NCBI GenBank assembly: GCA_037576215.1
Contig: JBANDB010000012.1
Location: 1,302,001-1,366,000, forward strand
Reading direction: 5' to 3'
DNA length: 64,000 nt
Source: Armillaria gallica
Lineage: Eukaryota > Basidiomycota > Agaricomycetes > Agaricales > Physalacriaceae
Shown: positions 10,980 to 22,822 of the stretch, piece by piece
Layout: each line of letters starts with the position of its first letter
Position numbering within the stretch: position 1 is the stretch's first letter
Translations under genes and position numbers: made by a program
The notes under the pieces: model-generated
What the model was told of the DNA's origin: nothing
The model's input: only the letters and a program-made list of their open reading frames with translations
The model's database searches: none

Positions 10980-11494
10980 CGGCAGTCTACATTGCCATAG
11001 GTGGCGTTGACTACTATAGAAACTACTATACCACGCACTCACTGCCTTCGACCTTAATGAAGTGACTGCTCTATAATGTACTGCATCTCGTACAATCCTC
11101 TGTACATCGTACATGACCAGCTTCCTTGGCAATAATTGATGCCCGCCACACCTCAAATCTGCGCGAGCTTCGTTTTTACGGGATAGGTTGACTCACGATT
11201 GGAGCCCGCTAATGACCGCCCGCGGCCTAATATTCGTCGACTCCGCATTCCACGGGTGACAAATGGTCTTCTACACCATACTGTATAGAATGCTACTATT
11301 CAAGCAGTGATCGTTGCGCTACATTCCATCAATTCGACAATATGAGTGTTTACTTCTAATTGGTTAAGGTATATATTCCTGTAGTATCTTGTGCAACCCA
11401 GGTGTGATCCATTAGCTCGCTATATCTCGATTTATTATATCATACAAGGCAGAATTCCCACGAATAAGAACGTTTCCCGAGGTCGCCTATAAGT
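10980..11494. other. Intergenic between convergent genes
   Basis: Space between the 3' ends of the DUF7702 and TmpA-like genes. AT-rich, with nothing recognisable beyond likely UTRs. Confidence 0.5.
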
Positions 11495-13210
11495 CTAGGA
11501 ATCGAAGATTGCTCCCAAAGCAAGCATGCCTCTACTACGAAGCCCATACACAATTTTTTGCGTGAGTTTGTTATTCGATATAACGCAGACGACTTCAGGG
11601 TTGTATTCATCAACTACGTGATTGATGAGCTTGATCATGTTGGGCTTTCCGTGTGTGCGCGTATCTGCAAGGAAGACAAAATAATGAGGATCTACGCGGC
11701 ATCATCGAAAGTTATCGACCAACCCCAGATCAAAGCGTCCGGACTTTTTTCCAGAATCTGATCTACCATATGATTTCCAAAAGTCTCTCGCGTGTTGGGC
11801 GCCGTCCATATCAGCCGATGATTTGCTTTTCCGGCGAAAATGTGTGATGCGATCGGTCCAATGCCACTTCCAGTACCTACAAAAAGTATCCTCTTGAAAA
11901 GCGGCGCAATAGTAAGAACGCCAGTCGCCGGGATACCCCGCACCCATATCTTTGTGGGCGGGTTGGTGATCATTTCGGTAGTCCAATCTCCTGCTTTTGA
12001 TACGAGCAGAGAGAACCCTTTCATGTTGGGTTCAGGTATGGTGGCAAACCCATGCCATTCAAACAGAGGATCGGTAGAAATGCGCACAAAAGAGCCGGGT
12101 ATTGGCGTAGCTGTGAAATTCATCAGAGGTCGCACATGTATATCGAATGAGCATACCTCACCATATTCGAAGTACATGCGGACGGCGTGATCCGAGAGGA
12201 CCTCACATCGTACATCGACCTTGCGGAGTCTCACCCACGGAAGGATAAGAGACACATTCAATATTATCATCAGCCAAAAGGCCGGAGTATGAACAAGGGC
12301 AACACCCAATGATCGAGAACCCTTGTAGTCATTGGTAAGTAAGACCACCTAGTATCGTCTTCTGGTCAGATATAGAAAGCCCGGATGGAGGTCCACACTT
12401 GCCTGAGCCCATACTAGTGCAGTTGCTGTCCATCCCATAAATCGATGCACGCGCTCGAAAACGTCGTGATGTCCGATCCGGAACGGTGGATAGGCTAAAG
12501 CAACGAGTATAACGAGGAACGTCAAAATCACATATGTTATTGCAACCGTTGCCGCCGAGGCCTGATAAAAGTGCTTTCAGTTTCAAAAACAGCTCTTCAG
12601 GCTCGGGTCTTACCCCAGCACCGTTGACCAGCTCTTTCGTGACCTGAACCGCGAAAAGGACCAGCCAGATAACACCAGAGATAGCGGTGCCAGAATGAAC
12701 GCCTCCGTGATGGTACGCTCTCGCTGCCCAACTTCGAATAAGATAAGGCCATCTAATATTGGCATGAGCATTGGATAGAAGTACAACAAAAATGCCGAGA
12801 TCTTACGATTGCGGCACCGAACTTAGGACATAGAAGATCACGTTTATGACATAGTCCTGCCTCATAACAACAGCGATGAAGAGATTCGCCACTGTCACTT
12901 CAGCCACCTTTCGAGAGGAATACCCGCGAACCGCGTAGGAAATGAGGATGGCCATATTGATGGTGAACGCCACCGAAAACAGGCGGCGGTAAACTGTAAA
13001 AATCTGGAGTCGCAAGTTACGGACTGAACGCGACTGAGTCTTTTGGGGTACGTCCTGATCTTCGTAGCCATCCCAAGGGTTGCTGAGCTTTTCATCGATC
13101 TCCTTGGACCTCGGAGTGTCAGAGTGGACGACGACAGTCTTCTCCGTCACCGAAGAATCGGAGGGAAGGGAAGTATGACTGGATGATGCAGTGGGCGCGT
13201 TGCTACTCAT
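11495..13210 (-). CDS. TmpA-like transmembrane flavin oxidoreductase
   Basis: Predicted membrane oxidoreductase of the ferric-reductase/FNR type, related to Aspergillus nidulans TmpA, which is needed to make a developmental signal. Five exons (13210-12807, 12752-12614, 12561-12403, 12348-11724, 11664-11495) join in frame to 498 residues. The start is the ATG of MSSNAPTASSSHTS in a GCCACC context. A Ser/Thr-rich cytosolic N-terminus is followed by four to six TM helices (FTINMAILISYAVRG, ISGVIWLVLFAVQ, TYVILTFLVILVALAYP, FWLMIILNVSLILP). A flavin-binding barrel comes next, then the nucleotide-binding motif ILFVGTGSGIGP and the tail VVCVISNNKLTQK. Intron 3 (12349-12402) is GC-AG with AG|GCAAGT. 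It is transcribed away from the adenylation-domain gene at 14720 across a 1.5-kb shared upstream region. Family assignment is good; the reaction is inferred. Confidence 0.82.
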
Positions 13211-14719
13211 GGTGGCCTGGGGGAGGAGGGGGGCAAACAGAAACACCCCACGGCAGTTATATCATAAGAACAAACTTCCGGTTGCACGAAAAGCAACGCG
13301 TCCAGACCACGCCAAGTGCGAACAACAACGAAGAACGCATGCAAAAAGCCAAAACGGGCCGGGTGGATGAAGTTCCGACAACTGCATAAGTCATAACACT
13401 GGGGATGAGGCATTTTCTGATTCTCGGATCTGTCACAACACCACGTATAGTGACATCACCTAGAAAATGCAGTAATTTTTTCCCTTCTTGACGGAGAAAT
13501 GGGGGACACGTCCGAGCATACCTGCGGCACAAAACAGGAACGAGTCACCAGGCCCGGTGATGGTTGATGTTAATTCATGAAATTCCGAAGTCACTGCGCC
13601 AAAGCTTGAATGATTTGAGGATATGCAAACGGAGCTGAACCTTGGCTAAAGAAAGAGAAAGAACTTTGAGTAGGTACCAGGGATGTCGATGATACGGTAC
13701 AGACAAAGAGGAAGGATAGTCATACATCCGTTTTTACAACGCACTTCGCGATGGAATCAAAAAAATTTGCCGTGCAAAAGAAGCTAGAGGCAAGAAGGAA
13801 ATTAGACGTCAAGTATACCATTACAGCAGGCAGCGGAATTACCCCATATAGTCCGTGAATCTCATGGGTAGACAATGATTGTTCGATGAAAGATTGAAGA
13901 TAAGATAAGATAGTAAGATGGTCAACTTAGGTCCCGGGTATCTCTGTTGCACCTTGATGTTACGCACATCTCTCCCCGTTCATCATGCAAGAATATGGAG
14001 CCAAGGCAGCATGGTAACGACGCCATCTGCTTTCAAAGGTTTTTTTGATTTTGATTTTGACTGAGGTCTTCCTAGTCATCTATTACCATGACCTCAGCTT
14101 GGCTTCGTGGAATTTTTCTGAAGACCATATGACTGGCAAATTATAATCAGCTTGCATCTGCAAGGTCGGGTAAAGTACGGACTACGCTAACACTGGATAT
14201 TGCTTGGCGCATTTCTAGTTTTATAATCAATAGTAGTGCCTTCTAACCTTTTTTGTTTTCCTGACTCGTGAGGACGGTAGCACTAATTGATACGTGCCAG
14301 CGAGTTACAGGAAGTGCCGTGTCATGATGAATGATTGTCTGCTGCGGTGGTCTAGCTATCATGGCGTGGGCGATGTATCACTATATAAGTCGACGATGCG
14401 CACGTTTGGGGCGCTATGCCGAGTGCCTTTTAGTGGTTGATCATCGGAAATTCGACGGCAAGGAGAAACGTACAGGTGGTCCCTTTCATCACCAACGTGA
14501 CCCACTAATATTGCCATGTGGCGCTGAACAATCGGATGTAGTAAACTCTGTTGACCTCTTGCTTGTCCACTGATAATTGGTCGTCACTGCTTCCTGCGTT
14601 CGCTCCTCTGACAAGAAAACCGTGGCTCATTCTGATGTGAGCCCCATTTGAATTCCGCTCTCGACCTTTATAATGCCCATCTCTCAAACGAACTCGACTC
14701 GAATATCTGGACTGGCGAC
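13211..14719. other. 1.5-kb divergent intergenic region with TATA box for the A-domain gene
   Basis: No gene supported. TTTATAAT at 14667-14674 is a TATA-like box about 45 bp before the ATG at 14720. Shared control of the two flanking genes is plausible but not shown by any motif I can recognise. Confidence 0.5.
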
Positions 14720-16704
14720 ATGGACTCGAACATCTTCAGCGCCAGTGTTCGCTATCTTCGCTACGTACTCCTCGCCGTGCTGAGCCGGTACTTTTTGACA
14801 GCACGCACCCAGTCGTACTCCGAGTACCACCGTGTCCCCGATTTCGAAGAGGAGGAAAAGATATCCGAGAAGATATCTAAGCCTCTGGTCATCTCGAAGC
14901 ACAATTTTGGTGTAAAGGCAGACGCTCCGTTTACGTGTGTCCACCATGCTTTCGCGTCTGCAGCGCGCGTCAACCCTTTGCAGAGAGCTGTCATCGATCA
15001 CCTGGGGAATTCCGTATCCTATGCCGACCTCGACTATCTATCATCGCTCCTTGCTTCGTATCTAAGAGCCCATGACGTTCGTCCAGGGTCTCTCGTCGCT
15101 CTTGTCGCCCAGCGTTCAATCGCTCAGGTGGTCGCCATCTTTGGAATCTTGCGCGCTGGCGCGGCGTACATTCCATTGGATGGCGACATCACTAGGGATG
15201 ATACGCTTCAAAGTATCATGCTCGATGCAAAGCCCACATTCGTTCTAGTGTCCGAAGGATGTATCTCTCGTACAAAACTGCTCAGTCAGCCCTACGGATG
15301 CATTGAAGACGTACTTCACTCCATTCAAAATTATCCTGTTGATGCCGTTGAGGATTTATCTCAAAGCTTGGATACCGCCTACATAATATTTACATCAGGC
15401 ATGTATCTCTCTCTTTACCTGCACCCGCACACAGTTTTAATCCTTATTAAATAGGTACCACGGGCAAGCCTAAAGGTGTCATGGTCAGTCACTCTAACGT
15501 CACCAACCGTGCGTTTCCTCTTCTTCGCGTCGAGTCCTCGTGCTTATCCCTCTCCAGTACTCTCATTGTCACCGGGGAATTTACACATCGGACCTGGGGT
15601 GAAAGTAGCTCAACTCCTCAATATAGCCTTCGATATGTGCGCATGGGAAACTCTAGGGTGTCTGATGAATGGTGGTACTTTATATTTGCGGGGCCCTCGA
15701 CGGGCAGATTGGATCAAGGTCATGAAGACGGTGGATGTCATAGTCGCCACCCCTTCTATATTGGTCCCCCATGACCCGGTCGATTTTCCCAACGTTCGAG
15801 TAGTTGCTACCGCTGGAGAGCCTTGCCCCCAATCATTGGCGGACAAATGGGCCTCGCAAGCGACTTTCTACAATTGTTGTGGGCCTACCGAAGTGAGTCA
15901 CTAGTCGTAATTCATCCAGCATAACGGATTCATTCGAACTGCACAGACAACGATCGTCAACACGATGCACAAACACATTCCTTACACACCTCTTTCTATC
16001 GGCAAGCCGACAGCGAATAACAGTGTCTACATCCTGGACGAGCTCTTGCAACCTGTACCTTTCGGGACTGCCGGCGTTATGTGGGCAGGTGGAAAAGGGA
16101 TCTCGAAAGGATACCTTGGACTGGAGGAGCTGACTTCCCAGCGATACCTCAAAGATCCTTTCCTTCCTGGGGGGCAAGTCATATATTCATTCAGCCCGTA
16201 CACCTTGCTGAGTCATGCTTTCTTTAGGACGATGTACAATACTGGTGATATCGGAAAATGGAGAGAAGACGGTTCACTTGACCATTTAGGTCGCGTCGAC
16301 GACCAAGTCAAGATCAAAGTACGTCACTTTCCTTTCGGTTAGATGGACATCATTTTCATTGTGATATTCAGGGTTTCCGCGTAGAGCTAGATGGCATCAG
16401 CGCAGCTATGCAATCATGTCCCGCGGTTACGGGGGCGTGCGCAGTATTGATTGGCGACGAACTTGTTGGATTCTACACGCCTTCATCGGTCGATGCCAGG
16501 AGCGTTCAAGACGCTGTTTGTCGAATTTTACCATGGTATTCCGTTCCTTGCAAGTTCTTACCGATACGTGCTTTGCCTTTGACCAAGTGGGTATCCTCTC
16601 AATGCCCATTTCCCTGTGGTGTCTGATTTTCTCCCTACAGGAACGGCAAGATAGACAAAGCGGAACTCAAGAATATTGCTCTTCGTCAGCCAGCAGGTCT
16701 GTAA
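14720..16704 (+). CDS. Stand-alone NRPS-type adenylation-domain protein
   Basis: Predicted adenylate-forming enzyme that activates an amino or other carboxylic acid with ATP. Seven exons (14720-15398, 15455-15508, 15558-15892, 15947-16173, 16228-16318, 16372-16586, 16641-16704) join in frame to 554 residues. I chose ATG 14720 because the frame extends upstream only from a TTG and a TATA box lies in that extension. A hydrophobic helix near the N-terminus (RYLRYVLLAVLSRYFL) suggests membrane attachment. A-domain core motifs are present: A3 IIFTSGTTGKPKGVMVSH, A5 NCCGPTE, A7 YNTGDIGKWREDG, A8 GRVDDQVKIKGFRVEL and A10 NGKIDKAEL. It stops 11 residues after A10, so no carrier, condensation, reductase or thioesterase domain follows. 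Introns 1 and 4 are GC-AG. It diverges from a TmpA-like gene, recalling the TmpB fusion. The substrate cannot be inferred. Confidence 0.88.
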
Positions 16705-16815
16705 CAATGCTAAATTTCTCTCATAATAGTACCCTATCTCTGTGCTTGTGTTGTATACAAATCTATCGTTCGTTACACTTGATACATTTCGAGTAAGAAG
16801 AAACACCACTCAATC

Positions 16816-19800
16816 CTACAAAAAAGACACCGAGAAGGCCTGGTTCAACGGCAGCCCAACAGAAATATCCAAAATCTTTTTGACATCGTCGTACTGACTC
16901 TTCGCTGTCTGATTGTTCACATGAACCGAGTTAGGCTTGGCCTCAACTCCCAGGACCAGCACGCTCGCGACATGCACACCAGCTTCGAACCCAAAGCTCC
17001 CAGAGACGATCAACTTCCCCTTCGCGAAACTCATCTCCACATTTGTAGAGGCCTTCGGCTCAATCGACACCCCGTCATCCAGGTACAACTTTCCTGTCGC
17101 AGTTCCATCGGCATGGGGGGCAACGACAAACTCAAAGTCCTTCTTCCGAAGTTCAGCGGTCGTCATGGACGACTGAACACGGAGCGGTAAGATGCTTCCT
17201 CCCTTAATGAAGACCGGAATATCTGTGATCCCAATATTGGTGAGAGTGACTTGACCGGTCCTTTCGATGGGGGCGAGAGACGTGAAGTTGTAGAACTTAT
17301 CATTGGGAATGTAGACACTGACGGCCGTCGAGTCCTCATCTGTTACCGGGGACACAAGAATGGAGTCGCCATAGAAGAACTGGAGATCGATGGGATAGGT
17401 CGCTTTGTCAGCAGGGTATTGGAACCATAAGGGCTGGAGGACTGGCGTTCCGTCAAGGCTTGCTGTATGAAACGCAGTATAGATGTAATCCATAAGGCGG
17501 TATCTGTCGAAACGTGTTCAACACATTATGTCGCAAGACGAAACAAAGGAACGTACCGCATATCAAGAACATTTTGTGCCGCTTTAGCAACAGTAGGCCA
17601 CAGGTAGAACTCTTGCGAAATAGCGACGTCCTGATTGTGCTGTGATTACCGTCAGTCACTTCTCGTTCCCTATCATGCACAGAAAGCCTACATTTCTCAT
17701 AAAGGGATAGAATCCTCCTAGCATAGCCCATCGAGCACACAAGTTTTCTGTCGTGTTTCCGCCAAATCCGCATATATCACTTCCTACCATTGGAATCTGG
17801 TATACACTGGCCATGCCCAACATACCAGCAATGCTGAGCCTGTAGTGTTGCCATGTGCTGACATTATCACCGAGCCATTTCCCAACGTACTTGCCCGCGC
17901 CTGCAAACGTGGAGCGAGTGATGACCAAAGTCCGTAAACCCTGACGTCTTTTCAGCAGCGCGGTACGCGTCGCCATGGACATCATGGTTCCATACAAATT
18001 GTGCGTGTTATATTGGCTCAAGCCGTTTGCAGATGTTGCGTTGGTCTGGAATCGCGCATAGATAAGCGGGGCATAACATCAATAGGTAGCAGTCGTTCCG
18101 TACCCATGCAGTTTTACTAGACAGCGCCCCTGCAGCGTTATTGATGGCATAGGGAGGGGTCAAGAGATCATCTCTTTTCGTGAGAGGAAATTCTTGATAA
18201 AAATAAAAAAGTTCTCTCTTCGACTCAGAGCCGCCAAAGATAGGTGCGTCGTGATTTGGAGGAAGAGACGTCCTCGGGGGAGGTAACGCTTGCTCCCGCG
18301 CTTGATTGTACGGATCTTCGCAAGGTAAGTCGCAAAACTAGAAATCGCGTAAGTAAGGCGCGGTCGAGTTCGAGCGACTCCATACTTACGTTGGATGGTT
18401 CGTTCATGTCAATCCATGCGCCGTCAATATCAATGCCGTTGTCTGGATTATAAAACCGTTGGAACTCTTGGTCCCAATAACTGGTAAAGTATCCCGTTAT
18501 AACCCTTGATCATTAATCGCGTCGAGGAAACTTACTTCTGTATTTCCGGGTGGAACCAGTCTGGCGTGACATTCAGAGACTTGACAATTGATCAACACCT
18601 ACGCAACTCACCAGGATAGACGGTAACACCTGGTTATTCAAACATCTCAGTGTCATGTTAAAATTGTGGATATAATGGTGTAGTACATACCGGGCCAAAC
18701 CAAGCTAATAGCCGCACTGCCGTTGGGCATCTTCAACCAAATGTCCATCTCTGTTCCGCGATCGTATGGTCCGTAACCCTCCTGTAACGCAACGGCGGGG
18801 TCGGTCATGAGAACTGTACGTTATTGAGCACCGTAAGAGACATCCGTCAGACGCTGAACTCACTGTACTTTTGATTATGATCATGCAGGTACTTGACAAT
18901 CTGTCTCATCCGGTCGATTGGGAAGTAATTAGGATCAACAGTAAAGATCTTGCGCCCGTCCATGTAATCGATGTCGGTCCACATTGTCTCCAGGGGTATC
19001 TCTGCAGCCGAATAGTTCGTAATGACATTGGCAACGTCGACGAAATCTGACAAGTTACAACACGCTTTGACTCTCGTTATATAATAGAGAGCGGTTAAGA
19101 CGTACTCTGGTAGCCGAAGCGACACTGATGAAGCCCGAAAGACCAATAGGGTACTTCGGCTGGCAGTCCGACAACCTCCGCATACTGCTTCGCAACCTCG
19201 ACAGGACTTGACTCGCTGCCGGCAAGGAAATAAAAGTCCAAGACGCCCCCGATGACGTTGTATTCAAGCGTTGATTTATCAGGCTCTGTTTTATTGAGTT
19301 TGATGTCCATACCATTCGAATTGAGCAGGAAGACGCCATGCGTTCCAGTAGTGCGATGCTCAAAGTATATCGGATGGTTGCCGTACAAGTTGGTCCCAGC
19401 GGGAACGGAGTAAGCATCTCGTGACCACAACGTCAAGGTCGTGTTCAAGGGCAGCCGGAATGGATTGGTGTGCTCGCCAAGACCGTAAATGCTCGGGTCC
19501 TCCGGGAGACTCGTCTTCACGCGCAGATACTGCGACTCGTAAATGAGCGGGTGGTTTGCGGTCGTGAAGAGGACTTCCTTGGTCAAAGTGCGATAAATGG
19601 AGAACGAGAAGGGCGATGCCGTATAATTGAATTGGATGGAAGCTTTCTCCGGGATGATGTTGTGTTTTGATGTTGGGCGCTCCAAGACAGATTGGGGAAC
19701 CTCATACCTCGCGTTGGCGGGATCTGTGATCTTCAAATGTATTCGCTTTTCTATAAAGGTGATGTTGAGTTTGACGTGAAAAACAGAAACAAGAAAAGGC

Positions 19801-20023
19801 GGGTACCAGTTTCGTACACCACCTCAAGCGACAATGTGGAAATATCCTCCCCGAATACAGCACATCCTTTGCCTCGCAGAACGAGACTCGCCTTGAACGA
19901 CGCTCCTTGGGAGGTTGGATCTACGAGATCATACCCTGAACATTGGTCCAACACGGCCGGGTCGACATAGGAAGCGTAGGAGACAGACACCAACGCAGCA
20001 AGGAGGAGACCGACCAGCACCAT
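16816..20023 (-). CDS. Secreted GH31 alpha-glucosidase
   Basis: Glycoside hydrolase family 31 enzyme, expected to release glucose from maltose, starch fragments or related alpha-glucosides outside the cell. ATG at 20023 gives a signal peptide ([16 protein letters not shown]) and a mature start at [14 protein letters not shown]. The N-terminal beta-domain contains [19 protein letters not shown] and [16 protein letters not shown]. The barrel includes [27 protein letters not shown], the nucleophile motif WIDMNEPSN (Asp) and the acid/base region [14 protein letters not shown] (Asp), with [20 protein letters not shown] between barrel strands. C-terminal beta-domains follow ([26 protein letters not shown]). 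There are about ten introns; all breaks I checked are intron-like. A TATA box (TATAAAAAG on the minus strand) lies at 20064-20072. It is convergent with the A-domain gene (111 bp). Confidence 0.9.
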
Positions 20024-20330
20024 CTTGGGGGTCCAGGTCACAAGCACGAAACCAGAACGGGCCCTTTTTATATGTGATCGTGTTGAAACTCGATCAAGAA
20101 GCAAGAAGCACCTGATCTCGTCAGCATGACACATCAGAAAAATATGAATGCAATCTGAATGTGCAGGGAAAATGGTGCGCTAAAATCGAAACACCTTGAA
20201 ATGTTGGAGCCGAATGGCGGGAGTAGGAAAACCGGTGACCTTCCGATAGAACCTCAACGGCAAATTTTGCGGATAAACCTGCTCAACCTGATAATAATAA
20301 AAACATGATCCAAATATATAATACAACAGT

Positions 20331-22822
20331 TCATACCAAATTTAACAGGGCGACATCACGAACCTTCTCCAGCATAAAAGCATACCCGACCTTCTTCTCA
20401 AGTTCCAGCAGCGAGTCGGCGTTGTGTGTGTTCACAGTGCGTAGCAGTTTATCCTCTGCTTTACCCCACAACGGGGACATCTTCCTCAGAGGACTCTCAG
20501 TCTTCAAACCATTCTCACTCGCTCGCCGTCGATCCCGATCCAACGCCTCCTTCACCCTCCCTTGTTTGGATAGCTTCGCAAACCTGCGCGCCCTAGACGA
20601 ATACGGAGGCTCGTACCCGTCAATATCCTCATCGTCAGGCAGCATGTCGATATCCATCTTGGGTACAGATTTCGGTTTCGCCCTTCTGGTAGGCGTCAGA
20701 CTTTTCTCATGCTCGTGTTTGACGCGCTGCAGCCGCTTCTCCGTGTTCTCAATCGACAGCTCCTCCTGCCACACTTTCTTCACGCTTTCTTCAGGCAATC
20801 CGAACCGTTTCGTCCAGCTACGCACTAGCGATTTGCCGAGTTCAGTCATCGGGTCCTTAGCCGGGACAGGCGCTGATATTGATGTTCCCGGAAGCGACTT
20901 TCGCGACGCCCGCTTGAACGCCTCCTTCCGCAGATCAATGTGAGGCGGCGGAGGTGCTGCAAGAGTATATCGTCGCTGGGTGGGTTTCCTCGCTATAGAG
21001 CGTAGATCAAGGAATGGGACAGGTCGCTTTCTCAGAGTCGGAGGTACAATGAAGGGGTCATCACCACTCAAAAGCCTAGATACGATTTCTTCGTCGCCGT
21101 CGTCGGAAGGAGCGGATGAAGACTGCAGACGCGAAGATCCAACATCGGGTAGAATAGACGGAAAGTGTAGTCCCTTACGGGGTGGTGGAAGCGACGACGA
21201 TGGCTTTCCCACTGAGCTATGCCTATTTTGAGATGGAAGCCGGTGGTACGAAGGTGCTACATCAAAGGGATGTTCCTTCGGTAGCACTATGGCCATCCGC
21301 TGTGATTCCTTGGGCGGTGGTAAAGATACAGCTGCGGCCTTGCCCTTCAACACTTCAGACTCTGAAAACAGACTAACACGCTCATTAGTCGCGCCCTGTT
21401 GGGGTCGCGACGTCGGCGGGGCGTCCTCGGGTACCTGCTCTACGTGCTCGGCTGTGGGAGAGCCCGCCTTCAGCGGTGCGGCTTCCTCCATCAGTGGTTC
21501 CTCCGTCGCCTTCATCTTTCCCTTCTCCATAGCAGTGAGTCTCCTCTTCGCCTTGCCCCTCACCGGAGGCCAAGTCTCTGTATGATCAGAATTGGAGTCA
21601 GAATCAGAGCTCGGTCCTCCGCGTTTGGTGGCACCAGCAAGTCGATGACCACCAAAAGGACCTTCAATAAGACGGGGCAGCTGGCGTACGCGCTGTGGGG
21701 AGGGAGCGCGAGAAGACGACGCAGGGGACTCGAAGAACCCCGAGTCTGGGCTAGGACGACGTTTATGGAGGGGTCTGCTGAGAGGACGCGTGATAGGGCG
21801 GTCCTGCTTCGTTTCGGGGCTGGGAACGGATTTGTCACCTGAAGAGCTAGATGCGGAAGGGGGTGGTCCCTCCTTGTAATGTAAATGAGGAGAGGGTAGC
21901 TGAGATATATCAGGATAGAGACGTTGTCCATTCTGAGGAGATGGGGGTATATTGGACTTCGTCGCTCCGCTGAATATAAGTTCAGATCTAGAACATTATC
22001 TAAAAAGAAAGCGCGTACGACATTGCAGCAATTTTGGATCGAGAAGGCGTGAGCAACTCTTCGACCTCACTAACATCCGTTGGATCGTGATCAGATTCGA
22101 CGGCCATCTGCGCATCTATGACTTGCTCATCGACATGCTCCTGAGGGTCATCACTGAATATTTCACCGGTATAGTCGTCTGGACCTGGCGTTTCTCGGTA
22201 GTCGGACTCCTCATCAGATACTTGAGTGAACAGAGACGCCGCAGTCCTGGTCGTGGAAGTTTTAGTCTTGGACGCCTCCTGCGGAACGGTAGTCTGTTCT
22301 CTCGCACTATCTTCTCCCGAATCCGAATGCACCCGCCTGGCAGTTACTTGCTTCGCTGCAGGTTGCGGTGCCACCATTGGTGGAGGTAGAGGCATCGATA
22401 TAACCATATCCTTCATCCGTTCGTCATCTCCCTGCACCTTATCATGATCCACAAGCTTGGGTCTCTTCGATGCAGCACCTTCGTCTGATTCGTGTTTCCG
22501 CTTTCCTGAGGTGACTACCGCATCCTCCTTCCCCATTGCCGCCCTTTTACGATAGCGTTTGATAGATATATTGAAAGCGTCCTGATGCTTGACGTATCTG
22601 TCTCTCCAGGATTGCCAGCTACGCGACTCTGCCCATGGCCATTTTTGAAGGTCCTGTAACAAACACAAGCTCAAGCAAAGGAGGAAAAGGGCAAAAGAAG
22701 AACGCACCTCCGTTAGTTTCTTATAAAGCACGTTGCCCCTTGTATCCTGGAAGCCAATAGTTTGAGTCGCCAAGTATTCAACAAGGTGCTCGTCCTCTTT
22801 TTGGGTGTATTTATGTCGGGTC
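20331..22822 (-). CDS. RAP1: Rap1-like telomere-binding protein (5' end unresolved)
   Basis: Likely the basidiomycete Rap1 of the telomere-protecting complex. The last three exons are clear: 22822-22708, 22653-22019 and 21969-20331, joined in frame by 54- and 49-nt introns. The first two encode a Rap1-type Myb domain: RHKYTQKEDEHLVEYLATQ, GNVLYKKLTE, then WPWAESRSWQSWRDRYVKH and FNISIKRYRKR. A long Ser/Pro/acidic, probably disordered centre follows. The C-terminal part contains SLVRSWTKRFGLPEE, ENTEKRLQRVKHEHEK and finally LWGKAEDKLLRTVNT with LLELEKKVGYAFMLEKV. No ATG is in frame upstream of 22822, where an intron 3' end (ATTGCAG) is visible, so at least one further exon exists. Frames at 22860-23090 could hold an N-terminal BRCT-like part, but I cannot join them confidently. 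Confidence 0.75.

Noticed and set aside
11840..12348. Plus-strand frames of 60-116 codons opposite the TmpA-like gene
   Set aside because: Shadows of a 625-nt coding exon on the other strand with conserved domain content.
14648..14719. Upstream extension of the A-domain protein (MNSALDLYNAHL-type start)
   Set aside because: It starts from TTG and contains the TATA-like box; the ATG at 14720 is the first sensible start.
14720..16704. Full NRPS or NRPS-like reductase
   Set aside because: The reading frame stops 11 residues after the A10 motif; no carrier, condensation or reductase domain follows before the convergent GH31 gene.
20305..21842. Plus-strand frames of 64-212 codons opposite the Rap1-like gene
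   Set aside because: Low-complexity Ser/Arg shadows of the disordered Rap1 centre; the minus strand has the domains.
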